Positions 25,476-34,247 of a stretch of DNA of 64,000 nucleotides are shown here, piece by piece. The stretch covers positions 8,122,001-8,186,000 of the forward strand of contig NZ_RDTE01000003.1 in the NCBI RefSeq assembly GCF_004125265.1, written 5' to 3'. The stretch comes from Streptomyces lydicus (GTDB taxonomy: Bacteria > Actinomycetota > Actinomycetes > Streptomycetales > Streptomycetaceae). Numbering within the stretch: position 1 is the first letter of the stretch; every line of letters starts with the position of its first letter. The notes beneath the pieces were generated by a model. The model ran no database searches. It worked only from the letters and a program-made list of their open reading frames with translations, and was not told where the DNA came from. Both the position numbers and the translations under genes were made by a program.

Positions 25476-27251
25476 TCAGCGTGCAGGGGTGATGCCGTTC
25501 ATGTCCTTGGAACCTCTGGAACCCTTGGAACCCCTTGAACCCTCGGCACCGCTGGCGTCGGTGAACTCCGCGCCCGCCACGGGAAGGACGAGCCGGGACG
25601 GATGGTGGAGCGAGACCTCGGCCGGTATCAGCCGGGTGGCCGTCGCCGGAGGCTCGCCGGTGCCGGTGTTGCGGGCGAAGCGTGGGTGGGCGCCGCCGCT
25701 GACCTGCAGGCGGATCCGGTGTCCGGCGGCGAAGGAGTACGCCGTGGAACTCATCGGCACCGTGACGGCGGCCGGGGTGGCTCCGGTGGTGTCCGTGGTG
25801 GGGCTGGGGTTGGGGCTGGGGTGCAGGCGTCGCAGCCCGTCGCAGACGTTGGTCGAGCGGCCCCGGCCGTCGACGTCGCAGAGCCGGGCGAAGACATCGG
25901 CGTGACCGGTGTCCGTGGTGACCCGTAGTTCCACGCCGACCGGCCCGAGGAGGTGCACCGGCTCGGTGAGCGGCGCGGTGGTGAAGGTCAGGACGTCGTC
26001 CCTGGCCTCCAGCGCGGTGTTGTCCTGATATCCGGCCTTGCCGGACAGCAGAGGGCCGCCGACCGAGGGCGTCGGATCGGCCGGGTCGTAGCGGAAGGTG
26101 ACCGGCGCCGGGGCGAGCTCGGGCATCCGGGGGCGAAGGGTGCCGTCGTCGCCGAGGTACCAGTGGTGGGCCGTTGTCTCCGGGGGCCACTCGGGAAGGT
26201 CCTGCCAGGTCTGTCGGCCGGCCATGTGCACCCGCGCCCTCGTCGTCCGCAGGCCGCTCGGGTCGCCGCACAGGTGGGCCCGCAGCCAGCCGAGGCTTTC
26301 CGCGAAGACCTCGGGCCAGCCCTGCTGCATCGCGGAGTTGTGCGTCCAAGGGCCGACGAGCAGCCTGCTGTCGCAGCCGGCCCGCCGCAGTCTGCCGTAC
26401 TGCTGGAGGGTCTGGTCGAGGGCGATGTCGTGCCAGCCGGTGATCAGGCTGGTCGGCACCCGCAGACCTTCGGCCACGGACCCCAGGTCCGCCCCGTGCC
26501 AGTGCGCGTCCTTGGGCTCGGGGTGGGCCATCGCCTCCTCCAGGAACGGCACCCTTCCGCCGAGGCCGGACACATACGCCGTGCCGAGCGGAAGGGTGCG
26601 GGTGATCGTGCGGAAGTGGCGCTGCAGCCGCAGCGCGGCCCGCAGAAACCTCGGCATGCCCCGGTGCTGATGCACCATGCCCATGGCGGTGGCGAGCGTG
26701 CGCTCCAGCGCGAGGGCGCCGCCGGGGTGGAAGTAGCCGTGCAGGTCGTGCAGGCCTATCTGGATCACCATCGCGCGCAGTTCCGGCGGCGGGTCCGCGG
26801 CGAGCGCCCACTGGACGTAGCCCAGGTAGCTGGCGCCGATCGTGCCCAGCGCGCCGGTGAACCAGGACTGCCGGCGCAGCCAGGCGACGGTGGCCCGGCC
26901 GTCGGCGGCCTCGTGATGCCACAGGTCGAAGGTGCCGCCGGACCCTCCGGTGCCGCGGCAGCTCTGCAGGACGACGTGGAAGCCCTGTTCGGCGAAGAGC
27001 ATGCCGTACATCGGCGCCCAGGGGAGGCCCCGGCCGTACGGCGAGCGGACCAGGAGCGTGGGGAAGTCGCCCTCGGCCAGGGGGAAGTAGTGGTCGGTCA
27101 GCAGTGCACTGCCGTCGGCCGCGGGGACCACGAGGCCGGGCTCGTAGGCGATGTCGTGCAGCTTGGGCGGCAGGTCCCGGAAGGTGCGCCGCACGGCGCG
27201 GACGTGCCGGGGTGGCTGCTTCGCGGACGCGTGGTGCGTGGCCGTCGTCAT
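25476..27251 (-). CDS. CocE/NonD family hydrolase
   Basis: A protein of 591 residues. The N-terminal alpha/beta hydrolase part has the nucleophile motif TIGASYLGYVQW (serine near 157). A cap follows, then a C-terminal jelly-roll (about 360-560) with the family ending FAAGHRIRLQVSGGAHPRFARN. Relatives include cocaine esterase, alpha-amino-acid ester hydrolases and X-Pro dipeptidyl-peptidases. No signal peptide is seen. The last 17 residues contain an odd GSR/GSK repeat from a 9-bp DNA repeat. The start is ATG 27251. It is divergent from a TetR regulator that probably controls it. Confidence 0.9.
   Translation of the reverse strand: MTTATHHASAKQPPRHVRAVRRTFRDLPPKLHDIAYEPGLVVPAADGSALLTDHYFPLAEGDFPTLLVRSPYGRGLPWAPMYGMLFAEQGFHVVLQSCRGTGGSGGTFDLWHHEAADGRATVAWLRRQSWFTGALGTIGASYLGYVQWALAADPPPELRAMVIQIGLHDLHGYFHPGGALALERTLATAMGMVHQHRGMPRFLRAALRLQRHFRTITRTLPLGTAYVSGLGGRVPFLEEAMAHPEPKDAHWHGADLGSVAEGLRVPTSLITGWHDIALDQTLQQYGRLRRAGCDSRLLVGPWTHNSAMQQGWPEVFAESLGWLRAHLCGDPSGLRTTRARVHMAGRQTWQDLPEWPPETTAHHWYLGDDGTLRPRMPELAPAPVTFRYDPADPTPSVGGPLLSGKAGYQDNTALEARDDVLTFTTAPLTEPVHLLGPVGVELRVTTDTGHADVFARLCDVDGRGRSTNVCDGLRRLHPSPNPSPTTDTTGATPAAVTVPMSSTAYSFAAGHRIRLQVSGGAHPRFARNTGTGEPPATATRLIPAEVSLHHPSRLVLPVAGAEFTDASGAEGSRGSKGSRGSKDMNGITPAR
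25507..25542. repeat. Four 9-bp tandem repeats in the 3' end of the CocE gene
   Basis: Units TTGGAACCT, CTGGAACCC, TTGGAACCC and CTTGAACCC follow directly. On the coding (minus) strand they encode alternating Gly-Ser-Arg and Gly-Ser-Lys triplets at the protein's C-terminus. Confidence 0.8.
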
Positions 27252-27290
27252 GGTGCCTCGATTCCTGGAGCGGTCTCCGCCATATTTCCA

Positions 27291-27301
27291 GTACGTTGTA
27301 C
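27291..27301. promoter_or_regulatory. Candidate TetR operator
   Basis: GTACGTTGTAC, with GTAC half-sites around GTT, lies in the 97-bp divergent gap between the CocE and TetR genes, inside an AT-richer patch likely to contain both promoters. Confidence 0.5.
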
Positions 27302-27348
27302 GAGAATAGCGTGTGATGGGATGGCGCCAGGACTGAGGAGAGGTTGCC

Positions 27349-28089
27349 GTGGCCCGTACAGGAGGCTCGTCGGAGCGTCGCGCCGGTGTGGATCCCGAGC
27401 TGCTCTGGTCGCGGGCCGAACGCCCGCGACGGGGCAGGCCGCCGGCGCACGACCGCGCCGCGATCACCGCCGAGGCCGTTGCCCTCGCCGATGCCGAAGG
27501 GCTCGCCGCGGTCACCATGCGCGCGGTCGCGGGCCGGATCGGCGCGGGAACGATGTCGCTCTACAGCTATGTCCCCAACAAGGAGACGCTGCTGGAGCTC
27601 ATGATCGACCAGGTGAGCGGTGACCACCGGCTGCCGCCCGAGCCCTCCGGCGACTGGCGCGCCGACCTCCGGCGGATCGCCCACGAGCAGCGCGCGATCA
27701 TGCACCGCCACCCCTGGCTGCCGGGTGCCCTGCCCGCGCAGCAGACGCTCGGCCCGAACACCCTCGCCGTATGGGAGTACACCCTCGCCGTCCTCGCCCC
27801 CGCCGGCCTCGATGCCCGGGCGAGGCTGGAGACCTTCAGCCTGCTCACCGGCTTCGTGGCCAGCCACGTCCTGTACGAACTCGCTCAGGAACGGGCGGTC
27901 GAGGCGGCCGGCCGCACCTCCGGCGAACTCCTCGACGCCCAGGCCCGCTACCTCAAGTCCGCTGCCGCCGCGGGCAGTCTTCCCCACCTCGCCGGGGCAC
28001 TCGGGGAGACGGGCGACGCCCCGGCCCCGCAAGCCGTTTTCGACCGCCTTCTCGACCGCATGATCAACGGTCTTACGGCGGCGAGGTGA
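27349..28089 (+). CDS. TetR-family transcriptional regulator
   Basis: A protein of 246 residues. The DNA-binding domain (about 28-85) contains the helix-turn-helix AVAGRIGAGTMSLYSYVPNK. The rest resembles the TetR C-terminal domain of tetracycline-repressor type, with the aromatic-rich HRHPWLPGALPAQQTLGPN. GTG 27349 has GAGGAGAGG upstream. It is divergent from the CocE hydrolase gene with a GTAC-type dyad between them, so repression of that gene and itself is the likely role. The ligand is unknown. Confidence 0.9.
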   Translation: MARTGGSSERRAGVDPELLWSRAERPRRGRPPAHDRAAITAEAVALADAEGLAAVTMRAVAGRIGAGTMSLYSYVPNKETLLELMIDQVSGDHRLPPEPSGDWRADLRRIAHEQRAIMHRHPWLPGALPAQQTLGPNTLAVWEYTLAVLAPAGLDARARLETFSLLTGFVASHVLYELAQERAVEAAGRTSGELLDAQARYLKSAAAAGSLPHLAGALGETGDAPAPQAVFDRLLDRMINGLTAAR

Positions 28090-28179
28090 CCATGGCAGCA
28101 GCGTTCCCGCCGGGGCGCCCGGGTGCGGCCGCACGGCTCGGCGGAGTCAATTGTCAGACCCGGGCGGTTTACTGACGGC

Positions 28180-28611
28180 ATGACCACCGACGCGTATCTG
28201 GCCGCCATCGACCGGTTGCGGCTCCGGGATTTCCCCGCCGTCCGGGCCCGGTCCGCCATGGCCGAGAGCGGGCCGGGGTTTCACATAGCCGGTCTGCGGG
28301 TCAGTCAGGATTTCTGGGACGCCGACCTCGCCGAGGTGGCCGAGGCCGCGGAGGAGTTCGAGGCCGAGCTGACGGCGCTGGTGCAGGCAATGTCGTTACG
28401 GTGGGGCGAGCCCGAAACGGTCGATCTCGCCGCCCACTTGGAACGGTCGGCGAGGGGCCTGTCCGTCCCGCCGCCGCTGGACACGCTGTGCGGATATGTC
28501 CCGCGGATGCACGGCTGGCGGGTGCAGGACCGGTGGATCGGGGTGGGCGTGGGGCAGGGTGGCCGGGAACTGCCCTTCCAACTGGTGGCGGCGGTGAGGG
28601 AGGCGAGGTGA
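28180..28611 (+). CDS. Conserved-type hypothetical protein
   Basis: A soluble protein of 143 residues with an acidic N-terminal half (DADLAEVAEAAEEFEAELTA) and no recognised motif. ATG 28180 is favoured because TTTACT at 28168-28173 ends six bases upstream and no ribosome-binding site is present; the open frame extends to 28123. Coding bias is good throughout. It follows the TetR gene by 90 bp and may be independent. No function is proposed. Confidence 0.6.
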   Translation: MTTDAYLAAIDRLRLRDFPAVRARSAMAESGPGFHIAGLRVSQDFWDADLAEVAEAAEEFEAELTALVQAMSLRWGEPETVDLAAHLERSARGLSVPPPLDTLCGYVPRMHGWRVQDRWIGVGVGQGGRELPFQLVAAVREAR

Positions 28612-28634
28612 CGCAGTTGCGGACGCGGATACCG

Positions 28635-28682
28635 TGCCGTGGTGCCGTGGTGCCGTGGTGCCGTGGTGCCGTGGTGCCGTGG
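28635..28682. repeat. Six perfect 8-bp tandem repeats (TGCCGTGG)
   Basis: TGCCGTGG is repeated six times without error, ending two bases before the stop of the leftward gene at 28685. Such perfect short arrays are prone to length variation and could serve as a strain marker. Confidence 0.9.
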
Positions 28683-28684
28683 TG

Positions 28685-29731
28685 TCAGCGGGGGAAGACG
28701 GGGGCGAGCGCCGCGGTGACGAGCCGGTGCGGGGCGCCGGTGCCGTCGGCAGGGACCGTCCACAGATCCGAGCCGAAGTCGCCCGGCAGGGAGTAGACGA
28801 GCGTGTGGTCGTCGCGCCAGACGGCCTGGTCGTCGACGTTGCGGTGTTCGCCGGTCGCCCTCTCGCGCAAGGTGCGCAGATCGAGGACGTACAGACGCCA
28901 CGGAGCATCGGGGTCGGCGCCCTTGACGCGCTTCTTGTACGCGAGCCGGGTGCCGTCGGGGGAGAGCGAGGGGCATTCGACGTTGGGGTGCAGCGCCCGG
29001 AGGGTCCGGGTGGTGCGGTCGCCGCGGACGAGGTAGGTCTTTCCGGCCGTGGCGGCGGTGGCGTAGAAGCGGGTGTCGTCGGCGAAGGTGACGCCCCAGA
29101 CGTTCACATCGGCCGCGTGCACCGGCCGTCCGTCGACGGTCAGGGCATAGGACTCCAGGCTGGCGTCCAGATGCCGGCCGCGGGTGTCGACGACCGAGGT
29201 GCGGGTGGAGAAGGCGGTCCCCGCGTAGGAGTCCCCGCTGACGAAGACCGTCCAGGCGACGGTACGGCCGCTGGGGGAGACCCGGGCTCGGGTGGGGGTG
29301 CCGGCCAGGTCGTAGTGGCGCAGCGGGTGCAGGCGCCGGTCGAGGATCACGGCCCGGTAGGTGTCGCGGAGCGTGCCGTGGACCGCCTGGAGGCAGAGGC
29401 CGGTGCCGGCGGCCGCGTGGAAGCGCAGGCACCGGACGCCGGATGCGGTGCGCGGGCCGGTGAGCCGGCCGGCCGGGACGGCGGTGATCTCGTCGCGGTG
29501 CGGGCCCCAGGCCATGGTGCGGAAGAGGCTGCGGTGCGGGTCGTCCAGGCGTACGGCACCGGAGGCCACCGCGGGACCACCCGCCCGGGTGTGCTCCTTG
29601 CGGGCGTCGCGCCCCGCGGCGTGCAGCGTCGCGCCGACGGCGACCCCGCCGAGCACGAGCACGGTGACGAGCAGGAGGGACAGGCGTGCGCTACGGCTCA
29701 GGGGAGCGCGGCTCCAGGGAATGCGGCTCAC
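28685..29731 (-). CDS. Membrane-anchored beta-propeller-like (TolB-type) protein
   Basis: A protein of 348 residues. An uncleaved signal anchor (about 16-36; LSLLLVTVLVLGGVAVGATL) is followed by an extracellular part with TolB/WD40-like repeats such as CPSLSPDGTRLAYKKRV and ARVSPSGRTVAWTVFV. It is the last gene of a three-gene operon: its GTG start at 29731 overlaps the MFS stop (GTGA), forcing translational coupling. It may sense or bind something handled by the phosphatase and the MFS transporter; the ligand is unknown. Confidence 0.75.
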   Translation of the reverse strand: MSRIPWSRAPLSRSARLSLLLVTVLVLGGVAVGATLHAAGRDARKEHTRAGGPAVASGAVRLDDPHRSLFRTMAWGPHRDEITAVPAGRLTGPRTASGVRCLRFHAAAGTGLCLQAVHGTLRDTYRAVILDRRLHPLRHYDLAGTPTRARVSPSGRTVAWTVFVSGDSYAGTAFSTRTSVVDTRGRHLDASLESYALTVDGRPVHAADVNVWGVTFADDTRFYATAATAGKTYLVRGDRTTRTLRALHPNVECPSLSPDGTRLAYKKRVKGADPDAPWRLYVLDLRTLRERATGEHRNVDDQAVWRDDHTLVYSLPGDFGSDLWTVPADGTGAPHRLVTAALAPVFPR

Positions 29732-31056
29732 CGTGCCTCCTTTGCGGGGGAGTTGGAGGCCGGAGCCGGGACGGCACGGCGCAGCAGGAAGGCGCTGACG
29801 GCCGAGGCGAGCGCCAGGCCGATGGCGGCGGTCAGGACGGCGGTGCGGTCACCCCAGGCCGTCCAGGCGGCACCGAAGGCGAGGGAGCAGACGAACCGGG
29901 CGGCGGTCTGGCCGGTCTGCACCACGGCCAGACCGCTGCCGCGGGCGTCCTCGGGCACCGCATCGGCGGTCGCCGCCGCCAGCACTCCGTCGGTCGCCGC
30001 ATAGAACGAACCGTGCAGCACCAGCACGGCACAGACCAGGGCCGCCCCGCCGGCCGACGGGACCAGCAGCAGCCCGTAGGCACCCAGCAGCGCCAGATGT
30101 CCGGCAAGGAACAGCCGCCGGCGGCCGATCCGGTCGGCGACGGCCCCCAACGGCACCGCCAGCAGCAAAAACGCCGCGGCCGTGCCCAGCGGAAGCAGCG
30201 GGAACCAGCCCGTCGGCAGGTCCAGCCGCCGCTGCAGGGTCAGATACAGGAAGGAGTCGCTGACGGTGGTCAGCCCCAGCAGCACCGCACACCCGGTCAG
30301 CCGGCGCACCTCCGGCCGTCCCAGCAGGGCGCGCACCGGTGTCCGGGGCCCCGCCGGAGCCCGTTCGGCGGCGGCCTGTGCGGCATCCGGGAGGCGGCGC
30401 GGGACGAACAGCAAAAGGACGACCACGCCCAGTACGGCCACACAGAAGCTGACCGTGAAGACCGCGTCGTAGCCTTCCGCCGCCACCCGCAGCAGCACGA
30501 ACGCCACCAGCGGTCCGCACAGAGCCCCCGCCGTGTCCATGGCCCGGTGCACCCCGAACGCCCGCCCGCGGACGGCCGGTTCGGCGGCCAGGGAGATCAT
30601 CGCGTCCCGCGGCGCGGTCCGCAGCCCCTTGCCGGTACGGTCCACCGCCAGCACCGCCCCGATCAACGGCAGCGAGTGCACCATCAGCAACAGCGGCTTG
30701 CACAGCGCGGAGAGCCCGTACCCCACCGCGGCCACCGTCTTGTGGCCGCCGCCCCCGCCCCGGTCCGACAGCCGGCCCCCCACCAGCCGGACCAGCGCGC
30801 TCACCCCGTTGTAGACCCCGTCCAGCACCCCGAACCCCCAAGGGGACAGTCCGAGTTCGGCGACGAGGTAGAGGGGGAGCACGGCGGTGACCATCTCCGA
30901 GGAGATGTCCGTGATGAGGCTGACGGTGCCCAGCACGAGCACGGTCGGGGAGAGGGCGGATCCGGCGCGCCGACGCGGACGGTGGTCCGTCGTGGCGCGC
31001 CGGCCATCCGGCGGCGCGGAGGCCGAGGGGGCGGAGCGGCGGTCCGCGAGGTACAC
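29728..31056 (-). CDS. MFS transporter
   Basis: A protein of 442 residues with twelve predicted membrane helices after a charged, proline-rich N-terminus. The MFS loop 2-3 motif appears as GGRLSDRGGGGGHK, and the loop 8-9 repeat as GAVADRIGRRRLF. The sequence LITDISSEMVTAVLPLYL near the start resembles MFS proteins of the type often annotated as multidrug or metabolite exporters. GTG 31056 follows the upstream stop by one base, and its own stop overlaps the next start. The whole operon appears to be one coupled unit. Confidence 0.88.
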   Translation of the reverse strand: MYLADRRSAPSASAPPDGRRATTDHRPRRRAGSALSPTVLVLGTVSLITDISSEMVTAVLPLYLVAELGLSPWGFGVLDGVYNGVSALVRLVGGRLSDRGGGGGHKTVAAVGYGLSALCKPLLLMVHSLPLIGAVLAVDRTGKGLRTAPRDAMISLAAEPAVRGRAFGVHRAMDTAGALCGPLVAFVLLRVAAEGYDAVFTVSFCVAVLGVVVLLLFVPRRLPDAAQAAAERAPAGPRTPVRALLGRPEVRRLTGCAVLLGLTTVSDSFLYLTLQRRLDLPTGWFPLLPLGTAAAFLLLAVPLGAVADRIGRRRLFLAGHLALLGAYGLLLVPSAGGAALVCAVLVLHGSFYAATDGVLAAATADAVPEDARGSGLAVVQTGQTAARFVCSLAFGAAWTAWGDRTAVLTAAIGLALASAVSAFLLRRAVPAPASNSPAKEAR

Positions 31057-31057
31057 G

Positions 31058-31990
31058 TCAGCCGGCCCATATGCCGCTGATGTCCTTGGCGCCGGCGGCG
31101 TTGCCCGCGTGTGAGGTGCCGTACATGTCCTCGAGGGTGCGCAGGACGTCGTAGTGGTTGTAGGTGGTGGCGGAGGTGGCGCCCGCCTTCACCGGCTGTC
31201 CGTAGAGCACGGTCGGGATGCGGTTTCCGCTGAGCCGGTTGTCCTCGTCGAAGGTGAGCAGCAGCAGGCTGTTGTGGGTCTTCGCCCAGTCCGCGTAGCT
31301 CTTGAGGTGGTCCTTCAGCCAGGTGTCGCCGCTGGAGACCGAGCAGTCGTGCATATCGCTGCACAGGTTCGGTACGACGAAGGACACGGTCGGCAGCTTC
31401 GAGAAGTCGGTGGGAAAGGCGTCGAAGGTGTGCGCCGAGCCGGTGGAGACATTGCCGAAGCCGAACCACGGGTTGTGCTTCTGCGCGTACCTGCCGCTCT
31501 TGCAGGTGGTGGAGCCCTCGGACGGCAGCGATTCGTTGTAGCTCGCCCAGGACTTGCCGGCTGCCGTCACCTCGGAGGCGAGGTTGGGGGCGTCGCTGAA
31601 GCCCGGGTCGACGCAGCTGTCGTCGGTGACGCCCTGGGTGTCACCGGAGAAGAGCGCGTAGTAATTGGGCTGGCTGGGGTGGGTCTCGGCGTAGGAGGCG
31701 GTGAGACTGGCGCCGCCGGAGGCCAGGGAGTTGATGTAGGGGGCGCTGGAGCTGCCCATCACTTGGCCGTAGGCGTGGTTCTCGAAGACCACCACGACCA
31801 CATGGTCGGGGGTCGGCAGGCCGGCCATGGCCGGTTCGGCGCCGAAGCCGTTGCCCGCCCAGACGCCGAGTCCGGTGCCGGCGAGGGCGAACGCCCCCGC
31901 GAGTGCGGTGACTTTGCGGCGGCGGGAGCGGCGGATGCGGTGGGAGGAGGGGGACGCTGCGGCGGAGGGGGACGCGGGCAGGGCAGGCAC
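31058..31990 (-). CDS. Secreted phosphoesterase / acid phosphatase family protein
   Basis: A protein of 310 residues. A basic N-region and hydrophobic stretch (about 27-50) form a signal peptide or anchor. The catalytic core resembles the phospholipase C/SapM-type phosphoesterase family: VVVVVFENHAYGQVMG near 63, SYAETHPSQPNYYALFSGD near 100, and LLLTFDEDN near 250. Members hydrolyse phosphate esters outside the cell. The start is GTG 31990 with GGAGA upstream. It heads the phosphatase-MFS-propeller operon, and a 16-bp palindrome lies 60 bp upstream. Confidence 0.85.
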   Translation of the reverse strand: MPALPASPSAAASPSSHRIRRSRRRKVTALAGAFALAGTGLGVWAGNGFGAEPAMAGLPTPDHVVVVVFENHAYGQVMGSSSAPYINSLASGGASLTASYAETHPSQPNYYALFSGDTQGVTDDSCVDPGFSDAPNLASEVTAAGKSWASYNESLPSEGSTTCKSGRYAQKHNPWFGFGNVSTGSAHTFDAFPTDFSKLPTVSFVVPNLCSDMHDCSVSSGDTWLKDHLKSYADWAKTHNSLLLLTFDEDNRLSGNRIPTVLYGQPVKAGATSATTYNHYDVLRTLEDMYGTSHAGNAAGAKDISGIWAG

Positions 31991-32049
31991 AGGAGTCTCC
32001 GTAAGGGAGTGGGGGCTGCGCGGGCGGCGTCAGAGTAGAGCCGTCGGGT

Positions 32050-32065
32050 AGGCATGTACATGCCT
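32050..32065. promoter_or_regulatory. Perfect 16-bp palindrome upstream of the phosphatase operon
   Basis: AGGCATGTACATGCCT is a perfect dyad, 60 bp before the start at 31990 and 34 bp after the end of mug. On the minus strand CTACTCT lies about 18 bp downstream as a possible -10, so the palindrome would cover or neighbour the -35. I cannot assign it to a known regulator. Confidence 0.6.
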
Positions 32066-32098
32066 TCAAAGTGGCCGACGGCCGAACGATGGACGACC

Positions 32099-32656
32099 TT
32101 ATGCGCCGTCGTCCGCCGCGAACGCCGCGGCGCGCAGCCTGCCGTACTCCTCGGCCAGCGTCGCCGGCGTCCAATGGGCGTTGAGCCCGCTCGGGTTGGG
32201 CAGCGCCCAGATACGGGTGTCGCCGAGGGTGCGCTCCTGCGGGCCGATCTTCGCGTGCTTGTCGTCGAAGGCGACGCGATAGGCGGTGACACCGGCGACG
32301 GCGAGCCAGCGCGGGCGCAGCCGGGCCACCTTCTCCGCCAGCAGCCGGCCGCCCTCGCGGTATTCCTGCGCACTCAGCTCGTCCGCCCTGGCCGTCGCCC
32401 GGGCCACGACATTGGTGATACCGAGGCCGTGGGCGAGCAATTCCTCCTGCTCGGCGGGCCGGAACCGGCGCGGGGTGAAACCGGCGGCGTGCAGGGCCGG
32501 CCAGAACCGGTTGCCGGGCCGGGCGAAGTGGTGGCCGGTGGCCGCCGTCATCAGCCCGGGATTGATCCCGCAGAAGAGCACGCGAAGGCCGCTCGCGGCC
32601 ACGTCGGGGACGAGGCGGTCGCGAGCGGCTTCCAGCTCTTCGGGGGTGAAACGCAC
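32099..32656 (-). CDS. mug: G/U mismatch-specific DNA glycosylase (MUG/TDG family)
   Basis: A protein of 185 residues. The catalytic motif GINPGLMTAATGHHFARPGN (about 32-51) with the active-site asparagine, and the closing motif ALPNPSGLNAH near 158, are diagnostic of MUG. It removes uracil and related lesions opposite guanine. The start is GTG 32656; a GAGGG four bases upstream is a weak ribosome site. Only 11 bp separate it from the purB stop, so it is probably co-transcribed with purB. Confidence 0.92.
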   Translation of the reverse strand: MRFTPEELEAARDRLVPDVAASGLRVLFCGINPGLMTAATGHHFARPGNRFWPALHAAGFTPRRFRPAEQEELLAHGLGITNVVARATARADELSAQEYREGGRLLAEKVARLRPRWLAVAGVTAYRVAFDDKHAKIGPQERTLGDTRIWALPNPSGLNAHWTPATLAEEYGRLRAAAFAADDGA

Positions 32657-32667
32657 GGGCCCTCGGA

Positions 32668-34110
32668 TCAGAGGATCGAGCCGGGCGTGTAGGCCGCGGC
32701 CTCCGGGTGCTGCTTGGCGATCTCCTCGATCCGGGCGACGACGGACGCCACCTGGTCGGCCGCCGCACCGGTGAAGGAGAGCTTGTCCGCCATCAGGGCG
32801 TCCAACTGCGCCTTGTCCAGCGGGATCCGGGCATCCGCGGCCAGCTTGTCCAGCAGCTCGTTGCGCTCCGCGCCCTGCTCGCGCATGGCCAGCGCTGAGG
32901 CGACCGCGTTCTCCTTGATCGCCTCGTGCGCCTCCTCGCGGCCCACACCGGCGCGTACGGCACCCATCAGCACCTTGGTGGTGGCGAGGAAGGGCAGGTA
33001 GCGGTCCAGCTCGCGGGCGATGACGGCGGGGAAGGCGCCGAACTCGTCGAGCACGGTCAGGAACGTTTCCAGCAGGCCGTCCAGCGCGAAGAACGAATCC
33101 GGCAGCGCGACCCGGCGCACCACCGAGCAGGACACATCGCCCTCGTTCCACTGGTCACCGGAGAGCTCACCGGTCATCGAGGCGTAGCCGCGCAGGATCA
33201 CCATCAGGCCGTTGACACGCTCGCAGGAGCGGGTGTTCATCTTGTGCGGCATCGCCGAGGAGCCGACCTGGCCGGGCTTGAAGCCCTCCGTGACCAGCTC
33301 GTGCCCGGCCATCAGCCGGATGGTCTTGGCCAGCGAGGACGGGGCGGCGGCCAGCTGCACCAGCGAGGTCACCACGTCGTAGTCGAGCGAGCGCGGGTAG
33401 ACCTGGCCGACGGAGGTGAAGGCCTGGCCGAAGCCGAGGTGCCCGGCGATCCGCTGCTCCAGCTCGGCGAGCTTGGCGGCGTCACCGCCGAGCAGGTCGA
33501 GCATGTCCTGAGCGGTGCCGACCGGGCCCTTGATACCGCGCAGCGGGTAGCGGGAGAGCAGGTCCTCCAGCCGGCCGTACGCCACCAGCAGCTCGTCGGC
33601 CGCGGTCGCGAAGCGCTTGCCCAGCGTTGTGGTCTGCGCGGCGACGTTGTGCGAGCGGCCCGCCAGCACCAGTTCGGCGTGCTGGCCGGCCAGCGAGCCC
33701 AGGCGCGCCAGCACGGCGACCGTACGGTCCCGCATCAGCTCCAGGGACAGCCGCACCTGCAGCTGCTCGACGTTCTCCGTCAGGTCGCGGGAGGTCATGC
33801 CCTTGTGGACCTGCTCATGGCCGGCGAGGGCGTTGAACTCCTCGATGCGGGCCTTGACGTCGTGCCGGGTGACCTTCTCGCGCTCGGCGATGGAGGCCAG
33901 GTCGACGGTCTCCAGGACCCGCTCGTAGTCGGCGAGCGCCTGCTCGGGGACCTCCACCCCCAGGTCCTGCTGCGCGCGCAGCACGGCGAGCCACAGCTTC
34001 CGCTCCAGCTTGACCTTGTACTCGGGGGACCACAGCACGGCCAGCTCCGCGGAGGCGTAGCGGCCGGCCAGGACATTGGGGATGCGAGGCTTCGCAGACA
34101 CAGCAGTCAC
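32668..34110 (-). CDS. purB: Adenylosuccinate lyase
   Basis: A protein of 480 residues. The superfamily signature SSAMPHKMNTRSCERV lies near 290. The catalytic histidine regions are MTSRDLTENVEQ near 103 and AGRSHNVAAQTTTLGKR near 155. It cleaves SAICAR and adenylosuccinate in purine synthesis. GTG 34110 was chosen because homology begins there and TAGACT lies eight bases upstream; the frame extends further without support. It is intact housekeeping DNA at the edge of the accessory region that follows. Confidence 0.96.
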   Translation of the reverse strand: MTAVSAKPRIPNVLAGRYASAELAVLWSPEYKVKLERKLWLAVLRAQQDLGVEVPEQALADYERVLETVDLASIAEREKVTRHDVKARIEEFNALAGHEQVHKGMTSRDLTENVEQLQVRLSLELMRDRTVAVLARLGSLAGQHAELVLAGRSHNVAAQTTTLGKRFATAADELLVAYGRLEDLLSRYPLRGIKGPVGTAQDMLDLLGGDAAKLAELEQRIAGHLGFGQAFTSVGQVYPRSLDYDVVTSLVQLAAAPSSLAKTIRLMAGHELVTEGFKPGQVGSSAMPHKMNTRSCERVNGLMVILRGYASMTGELSGDQWNEGDVSCSVVRRVALPDSFFALDGLLETFLTVLDEFGAFPAVIARELDRYLPFLATTKVLMGAVRAGVGREEAHEAIKENAVASALAMREQGAERNELLDKLAADARIPLDKAQLDALMADKLSFTGAAADQVASVVARIEEIAKQHPEAAAYTPGSIL

Positions 34111-34118
34111 GTGAGGAG

Positions 34119-34124
34119 AGTCTA
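34119..34124 (-). promoter_or_regulatory. -10 element TAGACT of purB
   Basis: On the minus strand TAGACT ends eight bases before GTG 34110, with no Shine-Dalgarno sequence, suggesting a leaderless or very short-leader purB message. Confidence 0.45.
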
Positions 34125-34247
34125 CTGGCGGTTTCCGCAGGCCGGCGGCCCGGTCCCGGCTGTACGTTCCTCCAAGCGTGCTTCCGGGCATTCCCCGGGC
34201 CAGGAGGCCGGATGTGGCACCGGGCGTCCCGGCCCGGGAGCGGGAGG

